The position numbers and the translations under genes were made by a program. The notes under the pieces were generated by a model that did not search any database, was not told the DNA's origin, and worked only from the letters and a program-made list of their open reading frames with translations. 11,708 nucleotides of DNA from Anaerolineales bacterium (lineage in GTDB: Bacteria; Chloroflexota; Anaerolineae; Promineifilales; Promineifilaceae): assembly GCA_020432595.1 (NCBI GenBank), contig JAGQGA010000104.1, positions 1 to 11,708 on the forward strand. The letters are read 5' to 3'. Shown in pieces: positions 6,214 through 11,708 of the stretch. Position 1 is the stretch's first letter; the number at the start of each line of letters is the position of its first letter.

Positions 6214-7189
6214 CCCCAATCTCCGACATCACCCGATTCAGCGGAATGATGTGCTGATCAAGCTGGTGACCCCATGGCTTGTGCCAGATGCCCTCCTCAA
6301 TAATTTCCTTGAGTTCCTCATCCGTTGCCCCGCCGCGCAGCGGATCCATCAGGTTGACCTCTTTTTCCCGCAGCAGGCAGAGGCGTAAACGGCCGTCTGC
6401 TGTCAGTCGCGCCCGGTTACAGTCGGCGCAAAACGGCTGGGTAACGGAACTGATAAAGCCAATGGTGCCGGGGGCATCGGCCAATTTGTAGAGACGGGCT
6501 TCGCCATCTAAACGGCCGTTATCCACCACCCCCAACGGCCCCAGCGCCGCCGCAATCGTCTGCCGCAGCTCCTCCTCCGGCACAATCCCCGCCTGCTGAA
6601 AATCCGCCACATCGCCAAACGGCATCATCTCAATAAACCGCACCTGCCACGGCTGATAAAGCGTCAGCCGCGCCAAATCCACCACATCTTCCTTGTCATT
6701 ATAATTCCGCACCACCACCGCATTCAGCTTCACTTCCAGACCCGCCTCCTCAGCCGCGTGAATACCGCGCCACACATCCTCCACCTTCCCCCAGCGCGTC
6801 AGCTTATGGAACTTCTCCGGGTCAAGCGTGTCAATGCTCACATTCACCCGCCTCATCCCTGCCGCCACCAACTCCCGCGCCTGCTCCTCCAGCCGCAGCC
6901 CATTGGTAGTCATTGCCACCTTCTCCACCCCCGGCGTGGCCGCAATTTGGCGCACAATCTCCATAAAGTCCGGGTGAATGGTTGGCTCGCCGCCGGTCAA
7001 GCGAAACTTGGTAAAGCCCAGTTCAGCAAAAATCCGCACCAGCCGCGCAAACTCTTCCTTTTGCAGCAGCTCATGGCGTGGGCGAAAGGTCATCGCCTCT
7101 GGCATACAGTAGACACAGCGCAGGTTACATTTGTCGGTTAACGAAATCCGCAAATAATTGATATTTCTGCCAAAGCGATCCAGTGACAT
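6209..7189 (-). CDS. moaA: GTP 3',8-cyclase MoaA, molybdenum cofactor biosynthesis
   Basis: A 326-residue radical SAM enzyme that, with MoaC, turns GTP into cyclic pyranopterin monophosphate, the first step of molybdopterin synthesis. Visible features are the N-terminal [4Fe-4S] motif CNLRCVYC (Cys21, 25, 28), GGEP (66-69), TTNG (94-97), SIDTLD (118-123), the second cluster motif FCADCNRARLTADGRLRLC (Cys254, 257, 271) and the C-terminal Gly-Gly required in MoaA. Start ATG 7189 gives the standard MSLDRFGR N-terminus and has GAGGG ten bases upstream; a further ATG at 7228 lacks a ribosome site and adds 13 unusual residues. No other moa/moe gene is in the window, so it is a stand-alone transcription unit here. 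Two decamer motifs occur: 6388-6397 (variant, DGR) and 6511-6520 (exact, NGR). Confidence 0.95.
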   Translation of the reverse strand: MSLDRFGRNINYLRISLTDKCNLRCVYCMPEAMTFRPRHELLQKEEFARLVRIFAELGFTKFRLTGGEPTIHPDFMEIVRQIAATPGVEKVAMTTNGLRLEEQARELVAAGMRRVNVSIDTLDPEKFHKLTRWGKVEDVWRGIHAAEEAGLEVKLNAVVVRNYNDKEDVVDLARLTLYQPWQVRFIEMMPFGDVADFQQAGIVPEEELRQTIAAALGPLGVVDNGRLDGEARLYKLADAPGTIGFISSVTQPFCADCNRARLTADGRLRLCLLREKEVNLMDPLRGGATDEELKEIIEEGIWHKPWGHQLDQHIIPLNRVMSEIGG

Positions 7190-7233
7190 GGTTAACTTTC
7201 CCTCATTTTTTATCATCGCCCAGGCCATTTAGA

Positions 7234-7262
7234 TGTAAAATGGAAGCATGTGCCTCAGGCAA
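7234..7262 (-). promoter_or_regulatory. Possible moaA promoter
   Basis: On the - strand, TTGCCT (7262-7257) and TTTACA (7239-7234) are separated by 17 bases, upstream of the moaA start at 7189. The -35 box is fair but the -10 box matches TATAAT poorly, so this is a weak call. Confidence 0.3.
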
Positions 7263-7313
7263 TGGTATTTAATAACATCTGATACTTTTTAAGTGCATAA
7301 ACCGATGTTGGCG

Positions 7314-7376
7314 TGGAGATTGGAGATTAGAGATTGGAGATTGAGTGTCTTGAATCTCCAATCTCTAATCTCCATT
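7314..7376. repeat. Period-7 hairpin repeat (family B, GGAGATT unit)
   Basis: Tandem GGAGATT, GGAGATT, AGAGATT, GGAGATT are followed by a 10-base loop and the complementary AATCTCC, AATCTCT, AATCTCC. Arms 7321-7342 and 7353-7374 pair perfectly over 22 bp. There are no flanking genes of a mobile element and no obvious target duplication. The unit is the same as that embedded in the thrC coding sequence at 4529-4563. Confidence 0.88.
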
Positions 7377-7532
7377 TCTAAAACGGTATTTGATGCCCTT
7401 ATACAGCATAATTCTGGCCTGATTCACCTGGTCTGTCAAACATTTTTATCAATTTTTTCTTTTTTATTCACAGCGAAAAACGGCCGTAGGGAATTCGGCG
7501 GGAACATGCCCTGTAGTCACACCGTTTAGAGG

Positions 7533-7538
7533 TATAAT
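7533..7538 (+). promoter_or_regulatory. Probable -10 box for the LCP gene
   Basis: A perfect TATAAT lies 39 bases upstream of the TTG start. No good TTGACA is found at the expected distance (CTGTAG at 16 bp is the closest), so an activator or a weak -35 is possible. Confidence 0.5.
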
Positions 7539-7552
7539 CACGCTGTTAAGCA

Positions 7553-7571
7553 ATCATCATGATGATAGGAG
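7553..7571 (+). promoter_or_regulatory. Palindrome abutting the LCP ribosome binding site
   Basis: ATCATCATGATGAT (7553-7566) is a perfect 14-bp palindrome directly joined to AGGAG (7567-7571), which lies six bases before the TTG start at 7578. The strong, well-spaced Shine-Dalgarno is what fixes the TTG start. The palindrome would lie early in the transcript made from the TATAAT box and could be an operator or a leader hairpin that affects ribosome access. Confidence 0.5.
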
Positions 7572-7577
7572 TTTGCA

Positions 7578-8636
7578 TTGCGCCGTTCTAACCAACCCAT
7601 TTTACCAACCTGGCTCAGCTTTTTGCTGTCAGCCGCCTTTATTTTGTCGAGCATTGCCGTCCTCTTTTTCGCCTATCTTACCTTCCAAGTCGTTTGGAAC
7701 CGGCCCGTGAACCCTGTTGAAGCTGCGGCCGGCGGCAATGACTTGGACATGAGCCAGGACGGGCTGGTTCCCGTGCCAACGGCCGTTTTCGGGCAGCCCA
7801 CCCCCACCCTCATTCCCACCAGCGAACCGTGGGACGGCAGCGAACGGGTGAACATTTTGCTGATGGGGATTGACCGCCGCCCCGGCGAATCGTTTATTTC
7901 CCGCACCGACTCGATCATGATCATCTCGGTTAACCCGGCCAACAACACCGCCTCCATTTTGTCGGTACCGCGTGACCTCTACGTGGTCATTCCCGACCGA
8001 GGGCGCGACCGGATTAACACTGCCTTTGTCTATGGAGCCAACGGCGACAATCCGGCACGTGGAGCCATTCTGTCCATGAAAACTATCGAGCTAAACCTCG
8101 GGGTCCACATTGACCATTATGTTTTAGTGGACTTCGGGGCGGTCATTCGCGGGGTAGACGCGCTGGGCGGCATTGATGTCAATGTTCCCTACACCCTCAA
8201 CGACCCCACCTTCCCTGATATGAACTATGGCTATGACCCGCTCTATATTCCGGCCGGGTTGCAGCATTTTGACGGGCTGACCACGCTCAAATATGCTCGC
8301 ACGCGCCATGTAGACAATGATTTTGGCCGGGCGCAGCGGCAGCAGCAGGTGGTGCTGGCAATTCGGGATAAGGCATTGGGTTTGGGGATCACGGGGTTGT
8401 TGACGCGGGCACCTACGCTTTATGCCCAGGTGGAGCAGGGGATTCGGACGGATTTGAGCCTGGAGCAAATTGTGCGGCTGGCAACAACTGTGACCGATAT
8501 TCCCGGCGAGGATATTCGTCAAGAGGTGCTGGATTATGATTATGTAAGCAGCTTTGTGACGGAGGCGGGAGCGCAGGTGCTGATTTTGGATAACCAAAAA
8601 GCGGCCGTTTTGATTCAGCAGTTGTTCTTTAATTAA
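7578..8636 (+). CDS. LytR-CpsA-Psr (LCP) family cell-wall polymer transferase
   Basis: A 352-residue protein: short cytoplasmic head, one transmembrane segment (about 13-36), a Pro/Thr-rich linker (62-85), then an extracytoplasmic LCP domain. Motifs are VNILLMGIDRRPGE (91-104), SRTDSIMIISVNP (108-120, with the conserved Asp111), ILSVPRDLYV (127-136, with the lipid-phosphate-binding Arg132), GGIDVNVP (197-204) and KYARTRHVDNDFGRAQRQQQV (238-258, with conserved Arg residues). LCP proteins move glycopolymers from polyprenyl diphosphate carriers to peptidoglycan or other envelope acceptors. The start is TTG with AGGAG six bases upstream. A good intrinsic terminator follows. A decamer copy at 7778-7787 encodes TAV in the linker. 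Confidence 0.93.
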   Translation: MRRSNQPILPTWLSFLLSAAFILSSIAVLFFAYLTFQVVWNRPVNPVEAAAGGNDLDMSQDGLVPVPTAVFGQPTPTLIPTSEPWDGSERVNILLMGIDRRPGESFISRTDSIMIISVNPANNTASILSVPRDLYVVIPDRGRDRINTAFVYGANGDNPARGAILSMKTIELNLGVHIDHYVLVDFGAVIRGVDALGGIDVNVPYTLNDPTFPDMNYGYDPLYIPAGLQHFDGLTTLKYARTRHVDNDFGRAQRQQQVVLAIRDKALGLGITGLLTRAPTLYAQVEQGIRTDLSLEQIVRLATTVTDIPGEDIRQEVLDYDYVSSFVTEAGAQVLILDNQKAAVLIQQLFFN

Positions 8637-8638
8637 AC

Positions 8639-8674
8639 AACAAAGGGGTTAAAGTGATCCCTTTGTTATTTTTT
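8639..8674 (+). terminator. Intrinsic terminator after the LCP gene
   Basis: AACAAAGGG (8639-8647) pairs with CCCTTTGTT (8659-8667) around an 11-base loop, followed at once by ATTTTTT. This is the clearest rho-independent terminator in the window. It lies just after the LCP stop and ends six bases before the Nudix ATG. Confidence 0.85.
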
Positions 8675-8679
8675 GGCTT

Positions 8680-9225
8680 ATGCAACAGTGGAAAACGAGT
8701 TCCCGCCAGACAATTCTTGACCACAATAAATTTTTGCGGGTGGAGCAACATGTGGTGGTGCTGCCCGATGGCACGGTGATTGAGGATTGGCCGTGGCTGG
8801 CGATGCCGGATTATGTGAATGTGGTGGTGGAGACGGAAAACGGCCGTTTTCTCTTCTTCCGCCAATTCAAATATGGGGTAAGTGAGGTGACGCTGGCAAC
8901 GCCGGGGGGGTATTTGGAGCCAGGCGAAGAGCCACTGTTGGCGGCGCAGCGGGAACTGCTAGAAGAAACCGGGTATGAAGCGGCTGAGTGGCACCATTTG
9001 GGCAGCTTTGTGGTAGACGGCAACCGAGGGGCCGGTACAGGCCACCTCTTTCTGGCGCGGCGGGCGCGGCAGATTGCCGCACCCAACGCCGATGATTTGG
9101 AGGAACAGGAAATGCTCTTGCTCACGCGGGCGGAGGTGGAAACGGCCGTTTCTACCCACCAATTCAAGCTCATGTCTTGGTTAACGGCCGTTCTCCTCGC
9201 CCTCCGCACCCTTGACAGCCAGTAA
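8680..9225 (+). CDS. Nudix hydrolase, ADP-ribose pyrophosphatase-like
   Basis: A 181-residue protein with a complete Nudix box, residues 77-99: Gly77, five residues, Glu83, seven residues, then RELLEETGY. The N-terminal part (WKTSSRQTILDHNKFLRVEQ) and the lead-in FFRQFKYGV...ATPGG resemble ADP-ribose/NDP-sugar pyrophosphatases (NudF/YjhB-like), which cleave nucleoside diphosphates linked to another group with Mg2+. The exact substrate is uncertain. The chosen ATG is only six bases after the terminator T-run and has no Shine-Dalgarno, so the messenger is probably leaderless, or depends on read-through or an internal promoter. Three decamers fall in the gene or just after it: 8839-8848 (NGR), 9141-9150 (TAV) and 9183-9192 (TAV), with a fourth at 9246. 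Confidence 0.88.
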   Translation: MQQWKTSSRQTILDHNKFLRVEQHVVVLPDGTVIEDWPWLAMPDYVNVVVETENGRFLFFRQFKYGVSEVTLATPGGYLEPGEEPLLAAQRELLEETGYEAAEWHHLGSFVVDGNRGAGTGHLFLARRARQIAAPNADDLEEQEMLLLTRAEVETAVSTHQFKLMSWLTAVLLALRTLDSQ

Positions 9226-9259
9226 AATGGCCTAGCCACAGAATAAACGGCCGTTTTTT

Positions 9260-9323
9260 AACCACAGATGAACACAGATAAACACGGATAAAAATCTGTG
9301 TGCATCCGTGTTCATCTGTGGTT
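9260..9323. repeat. Period-10 hairpin repeat, ACAGATGAAC unit
   Basis: Units ACAGATGAAC, ACAGATAAAC, ACGGATAAAA run into complementary copies. AACCACAGATGAACAC (9260-9275) pairs perfectly with GTGTTCATCTGTGGTT (9308-9323), and inner units can pair in alternative ways (9281-9289 with 9304-9312; 9274-9280 with 9294-9300). This CCACAGATGAACACAGAT-type word is, from memory, a dispersed intergenic repeat in several bacterial phyla. Confidence 0.82.
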
Positions 9324-9355
9324 TTGTGAGGTGGTGGGGAAAACGGCCGTTAAAA

Positions 9356-9398
9356 AAATCCGCGTAAATCCGCCCCGATTCGCGTCATCCGCGATGCC
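9356..9398. repeat. Period-10 repeat, AATCCGCGTA unit (one-armed)
   Basis: AATCCGCGTA, AATCCGCCCC, GATTCGCGTC and ATCCGCGATG follow one another with a 10-base period. Only weak self-complementarity is visible, unlike the blocks on either side, so this may be a decayed or half copy. Confidence 0.6.
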
Positions 9399-9427
9399 AT
9401 TTTTTTTCAGAAACGGTTTGTTTTTGG

Positions 9428-9488
9428 ACACGGAAGAACGCGGAAGGACACGGAAAAAGTGTCCATGTTCGTCCGTGTCCTTCCGTGT
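9428..9488. repeat. Period-10 hairpin repeat, CACGGAAGAA unit
   Basis: CACGGAAGAA, CGCGGAAGGA and CACGGAAAAA are followed by complementary TCCATGTTCG, TCCGTGTCCT, TCCGTGTACG. Arms 9428-9454 and 9462-9488 pair with only three mismatches and two G-T pairs over 27 positions, with a 7-base loop. Confidence 0.82.
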
Positions 9489-9502
9489 ACGGTAAATTTT
9501 TT

Positions 9503-9526
9503 GGGGAGAAACAGCCGTTTTTCCCC
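9503..9526. terminator. Terminator-like hairpin between convergent Nudix and NB-ARC/TPR genes
   Basis: GGGGAGAAAC and GTTTTTCCCC pair at nine of ten positions around AGCC, six bases beyond the regulator's stop on its - strand. Its layout mirrors the hairpin at 6181-6213, and its centre is AACAGCCGTT, again a one-base variant of the iterated decamer. Confidence 0.6.
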
Positions 9527-9531
9527 ACACC

Positions 9532-11706
9532 CTAACCCACCCATTCCCCCACCAAGGCCAAAATTTGCCGCTGGGCAAGCGTACTATGCAACGATAGTTC
9601 ACGCATGTCGGGATCGGCAATCGCCTCCACTTTTTGCTGCAAATGTGCTTGCGCTCGGTACAGCACATCACTGGCGCGGCTATCACCCTGGCTTTGGAAA
9701 ATGAGGAAAAGCGAGAGGTAGATTTCCGGAAGTTCGTCACAGCCAGCCAGCCCGTGTTGCTGCAAATGAGCATAGACGGTTTGAGCATGAAAAACGGCCG
9801 TTTCCCACTCATCCCGCCGCCGCGCCACCTCCGCCAACCCCGCCAACGCCTCCATCGCCAGCGCCATTGCATTCCCCTCCAGCCATTTCTCCCGCGAAGC
9901 GTGGAACGCATGAGCCGCCTGCCCCAGCTCCCCCTGCGTCAAAAACAGATAGCCCAGATGGAGCCAAGCATAGGCAATGGCATCCAACCCCTGGCACTGC
10001 TCCCCCAGCCGCAGCGCCTCGCGCCCAAAATATTCCGCCGCATCCAAATCCCCCATTTTGCGGCTGACGGTGCAAAGGTTGTGAAGCGTGTGGCTCTCCT
10101 GATGCAGGTCGCCTAGCTGGCGGCACAGATTGCGCGATGCCAAATGCCGCTCCCGTGCCGTTGCCAAGTTGCCCAATGCCGCCTCAATAAACCCCAGCCC
10201 ATTGACCAGCCGCGCCTCGACATGACGGTCGCCACCGGCTTGGGCGGCGGTGAGGGCTTCGGTGAAGTAGAAACGGCCGTTCACATAATCATACTTTTCC
10301 GCCGCCCAAATCCCCAACAACAGCAAAATCCCCTGTTCCCCCTCCCGGTTGCCAAGCTGCCGATGCAGCACCAACGCCTGCTCACTGTACGCTTTGGATA
10401 GTTCCTGCTGCCCCAGGTTCCGAAATAAGCGGCTCAACCCATCCAAAACCGACGCTTGCAGCGCATAATCGCCAGTTGCTTGTGCCAACACCAAGGCTTG
10501 CTCCAGCCGCTGCTGGGCAACGGCCGTTTGTCCCAACTGCAGCAACACCCGGCTAATCTGCACATAGGCCGCCGCTTCCAGCCCCTTATCCCCCAGTGCA
10601 ACCGCCAACGCCTGCGCCTGCTCCGCCGCCACCAGCGACGGCGGGTAGGTGCTGCGCCGCATTTGCATTCCCGAAAGCTCCAGCAGCAAGCGGGGGCGCA
10701 GATCAGTTGGCAGAACGGGTGCCTGTAACGCCAGCCCCATCATCTGCTCCCCTTCCTGGCTCAGCCCCGACAGGGCGTAAAAGTGCGCCAGCGGCTCCAA
10801 AGCAGCGGCCAGATCGGCAAAACGGCCGTTTTCCACCCCCCACCGCCACGCCGCCCGCACATTATCCAGCTCCAACGGAATGGCTGCGCCCGCCTCCGCC
10901 AGCCAGTTTAGGAAATAATGGCTGTGGTTCGCCGGCACCGGGTCGCCGGGCAACAGTTCCGCCAGGGCAAACTGGCGCAGCAGTTCGTGCATGTCATAGC
11001 GCCCCGTGCCAACCGCCCGAATCAGCGATTTGTAGCGCAGGCGCGTTAGCACCAATGGCGTGGCCTCGGCCACCGCCCGCGCCGCCGCCAGGGAAAAGCC
11101 CCCCTGAAACAGCGCCAATCGTGCCAGGGTGCGCTGCTCAACGGCCGTTAACAATTGCCACGAATGAGTAAACACCAGCCGCATACTGCGATGGTGCGGT
11201 GCCACATCCCGCAGCGTCGTTTCCAGCATGTCCAAATTGCCCGCCACGCTGCTTGCCAATTCCGCCAGCGGAAAATCACGCACCCACGTTGCCACCAGCT
11301 CCAACGCCAGCGGCAGCCCATCCACCAGTCGGCAAATTGCCACCACATCGGCCGCGTTGTCGCTGTTTAGCTTAAACGCCTTGTCCAACCGATAGGCGCG
11401 GTCGCAGAAAAGGCGCACGGCGGCATACTGCCCGGCATTGCCCAGCTCGGCCGCCGTTGGCACGGGCAAACCACCCAGCCGAAACAAATCCTCGGCCTGG
11501 CTGTTCAGCCGTTCACGTGAGGTAACCAGCAGGGTCAGGCGGGGGGCGTGGCGCAGCCATTCGAGCAGGATGTCTGCCCCGTTGATCAAATGCTCCAGGT
11601 TGTCAATGACGAGCAGCATGTGGCGCGGCTGGAGGTGGGTTAGCAGTTGGGTTTGCAGAGCGGCTTCGCTGGTAAAGTGGAAGCCGATGGCCTCGGCAAC
11701 GGCCGT
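9532..11706 (-). CDS. NB-ARC/AAA-type ATPase with C-terminal TPR repeats, regulatory protein (N-terminus missing)
   Basis: The frame is open to the right edge, so the start and N-terminal domain (often an HTH, SARP, kinase or cyclase domain in such proteins) are outside; 724 residues are visible. From the N-terminal side: TAVAEAIGFHF near the edge, Walker B MLLVIDNLEHL (~11619-11587), LLVTSRERL (~11532-11506, sensor), GLPLAL (~11319-11302, NB-ARC hallmark), a winged-helix-like part with YDMHELLRQFA (~10998-10966), LDNVRAAW, then roughly 400 residues of helical repeats with TPR character (ALGDKGLEAAAYVQISRVL, LGNREGEQGILLLLGIW, LGDLHQESHTLHNLCTV). STAND ATPases of the AfsR/MalT type act as ligand-responsive switches. 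Whether this one controls transcription or signalling cannot be told without the N-terminus. Six decamers lie in the visible part (9793, 10272, 10519, 10821, 11140, 11698). Confidence 0.88.
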   Translation of the reverse strand, partial: TAVAEAIGFHFTSEAALQTQLLTHLQPRHMLLVIDNLEHLINGADILLEWLRHAPRLTLLVTSRERLNSQAEDLFRLGGLPVPTAAELGNAGQYAAVRLFCDRAYRLDKAFKLNSDNAADVVAICRLVDGLPLALELVATWVRDFPLAELASSVAGNLDMLETTLRDVAPHHRSMRLVFTHSWQLLTAVEQRTLARLALFQGGFSLAAARAVAEATPLVLTRLRYKSLIRAVGTGRYDMHELLRQFALAELLPGDPVPANHSHYFLNWLAEAGAAIPLELDNVRAAWRWGVENGRFADLAAALEPLAHFYALSGLSQEGEQMMGLALQAPVLPTDLRPRLLLELSGMQMRRSTYPPSLVAAEQAQALAVALGDKGLEAAAYVQISRVLLQLGQTAVAQQRLEQALVLAQATGDYALQASVLDGLSRLFRNLGQQELSKAYSEQALVLHRQLGNREGEQGILLLLGIWAAEKYDYVNGRFYFTEALTAAQAGGDRHVEARLVNGLGFIEAALGNLATARERHLASRNLCRQLGDLHQESHTLHNLCTVSRKMGDLDAAEYFGREALRLGEQCQGLDAIAYAWLHLGYLFLTQGELGQAAHAFHASREKWLEGNAMALAMEALAGLAEVARRRDEWETAVFHAQTVYAHLQQHGLAGCDELPEIYLSLFLIFQSQGDSRASDVLYRAQAHLQQKVEAIADPDMRELSLHSTLAQRQILALVGEWVG

Positions 11707-11708
11707 TA

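Larger units (their letters stand above)
7190..7577. other. 388-bp non-coding region between divergent moaA and LCP genes
   Basis: It holds, left to right: the moaA ribosome site and a weak possible moaA promoter, a 22-bp perfect hairpin repeat (7314-7376), an AT-rich stretch (about 7436-7470), a decamer variant AACGGCCGTA (7479-7488), a TATAAT box (7533-7538), and a 14-bp palindrome next to the LCP ribosome site. The frame open at 7293-7529 is judged non-coding because it reads through the hairpin repeat and has no recognisable domain. Confidence 0.7.
9226..9531. other. 306-bp repeat-rich intergenic region between convergent genes
   Basis: No gene is supported here. The stretch contains three different period-10 repeat blocks (9260-9323, 9356-9398, 9428-9488), decamer palindromes before and between them (9246-9255, 9342-9351) and a variant decamer inside a terminator-like hairpin (9503-9526). 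The frame open at 9298-9495 runs through the repeats and is not considered real. Confidence 0.8.
1305..11707. repeat. Highly iterated palindromic decamer AACGGCCGTT
   Basis: Exact copies start at 1305, 2023, 2354, 3681, 5041, 6511, 7778, 8839, 9141, 9183, 9246, 9342, 9793, 10272, 10519, 10821, 11140 and 11698 (18). The octamer ACGGCCGT also occurs in 3481-3490 (AACGGCCGTC), 6388-6397 (AACGGCCGTC) and 7479-7488 (AACGGCCGTA). One-base central variants sit in two hairpins (6192-6201, 9510-9519). Copies are on average about 0.6 kb apart, denser in the right half, and occur both in and between genes. The palindrome has no strand. Confidence 0.97.

Noticed and set aside
7190..7228. Upstream ATG for moaA
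   Set aside because: It adds 13 residues with no family match and lacks a ribosome site, whereas ATG 7189 has GAGGG upstream and the usual N-terminus.
7293..7529. Small + strand gene in the moaA-LCP gap
   Set aside because: The frame runs across the perfect hairpin repeat and a decamer copy; its product is without recognisable motifs and it has no ribosome site.
9260..9490. CRISPR array
   Set aside because: The repeat units are only 10 bases, imperfect, without spacers and arranged as inverted arms; no cas gene is present.
9298..9495. Small gene in the Nudix-regulator gap
   Set aside because: It is composed almost wholly of the period-10 repeats; the - strand frame 9312-9911 is likewise a shadow of the regulator plus repeats.
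10596..11171. 191-codon Pro/Ala-rich + strand frame opposite the regulator
   Set aside because: It is a low-complexity antisense shadow of GC-rich coding DNA with no domain; the - strand protein has clear NB-ARC and TPR features.
1305..11707. AACGGCCGTT as the operator of one transcription factor
   Set aside because: Most copies lie deep inside coding regions of unrelated genes and spacing is irregular, which does not fit a classical regulon.

Overview
The window reads like a chromosomal segment of a GC-rich, free-living bacterium, most probably a Chloroflexota (Anaerolineae-like) lineage. This is inferred from four things: the combination of families (DsbA-cyclophilin fusion, LASLAC-type lipoprotein, LytR-CpsA-Psr protein, NB-ARC/TPR regulator), weak or absent Shine-Dalgarno sites on several genes, abundant dispersed short repeats, and the absence of phage or IS genes. 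No rRNA, tRNA, transposase or CRISPR array was seen. All assignments come from reading motifs by eye, without database searches.

Layout: (1) bases 3-722 hold the 3' end of a thioredoxin/DsbA-like plus cyclophilin fusion. (2) After a 24/25-bp hairpin of period-7 repeats come three tightly packed + strand genes: a duplicated-domain lipoprotein (805-1521), a cytoplasmic GH63/trehalase-like (alpha/alpha)6 protein (1526-3028), and an endonuclease/exonuclease/phosphatase-fold hydrolase (3031-3798). (3) A perfect 28-bp palindrome overlapping the last stop codon leads to threonine synthase (3833-5110) and then a GtrB/DPM1-like glycosyltransferase (5152-6114). (4) moaA lies convergently on the - strand (6209-7189). 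(5) A 388-bp non-coding region carries divergent promoters and a hairpin repeat, then a TTG-started LytR-CpsA-Psr gene (7578-8636) with a clear intrinsic terminator. (6) A Nudix hydrolase (8680-9225) is followed by a 306-bp repeat-rich convergent intergenic region. (7) A large - strand NB-ARC/TPR regulator runs off the right edge (9532-11706+).

The gene content is a mix of housekeeping and cell-envelope functions: envelope protein folding, an envelope lipoprotein, lipid-linked sugar transfer, cell-wall polymer attachment, threonine and molybdopterin synthesis, and nucleotide clean-up. It does not look like a single pathway or a defence island.

The most striking signal is not a gene. The palindromic decamer AACGGCCGTT occurs 18 times exactly (21 times as the octamer ACGGCCGT) in 11.7 kb, where about 0.01 copies would be expected. 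It lies on average every ~0.6 kb, inside nearly every gene and between genes. Within genes it is read only as (x)TAV or (N/D)GR. It resembles the HIP1 phenomenon of cyanobacteria but with a different sequence. Alongside it are several families of short-period (7-bp and 10-bp) repeats folding into long hairpins. One of these appears to have been inserted in frame inside threonine synthase, and another supplies the C-terminus and stop codon of the glycosyltransferase. Together they suggest a genome with a highly iterated palindrome and mobile short repeats whose agents are unknown.
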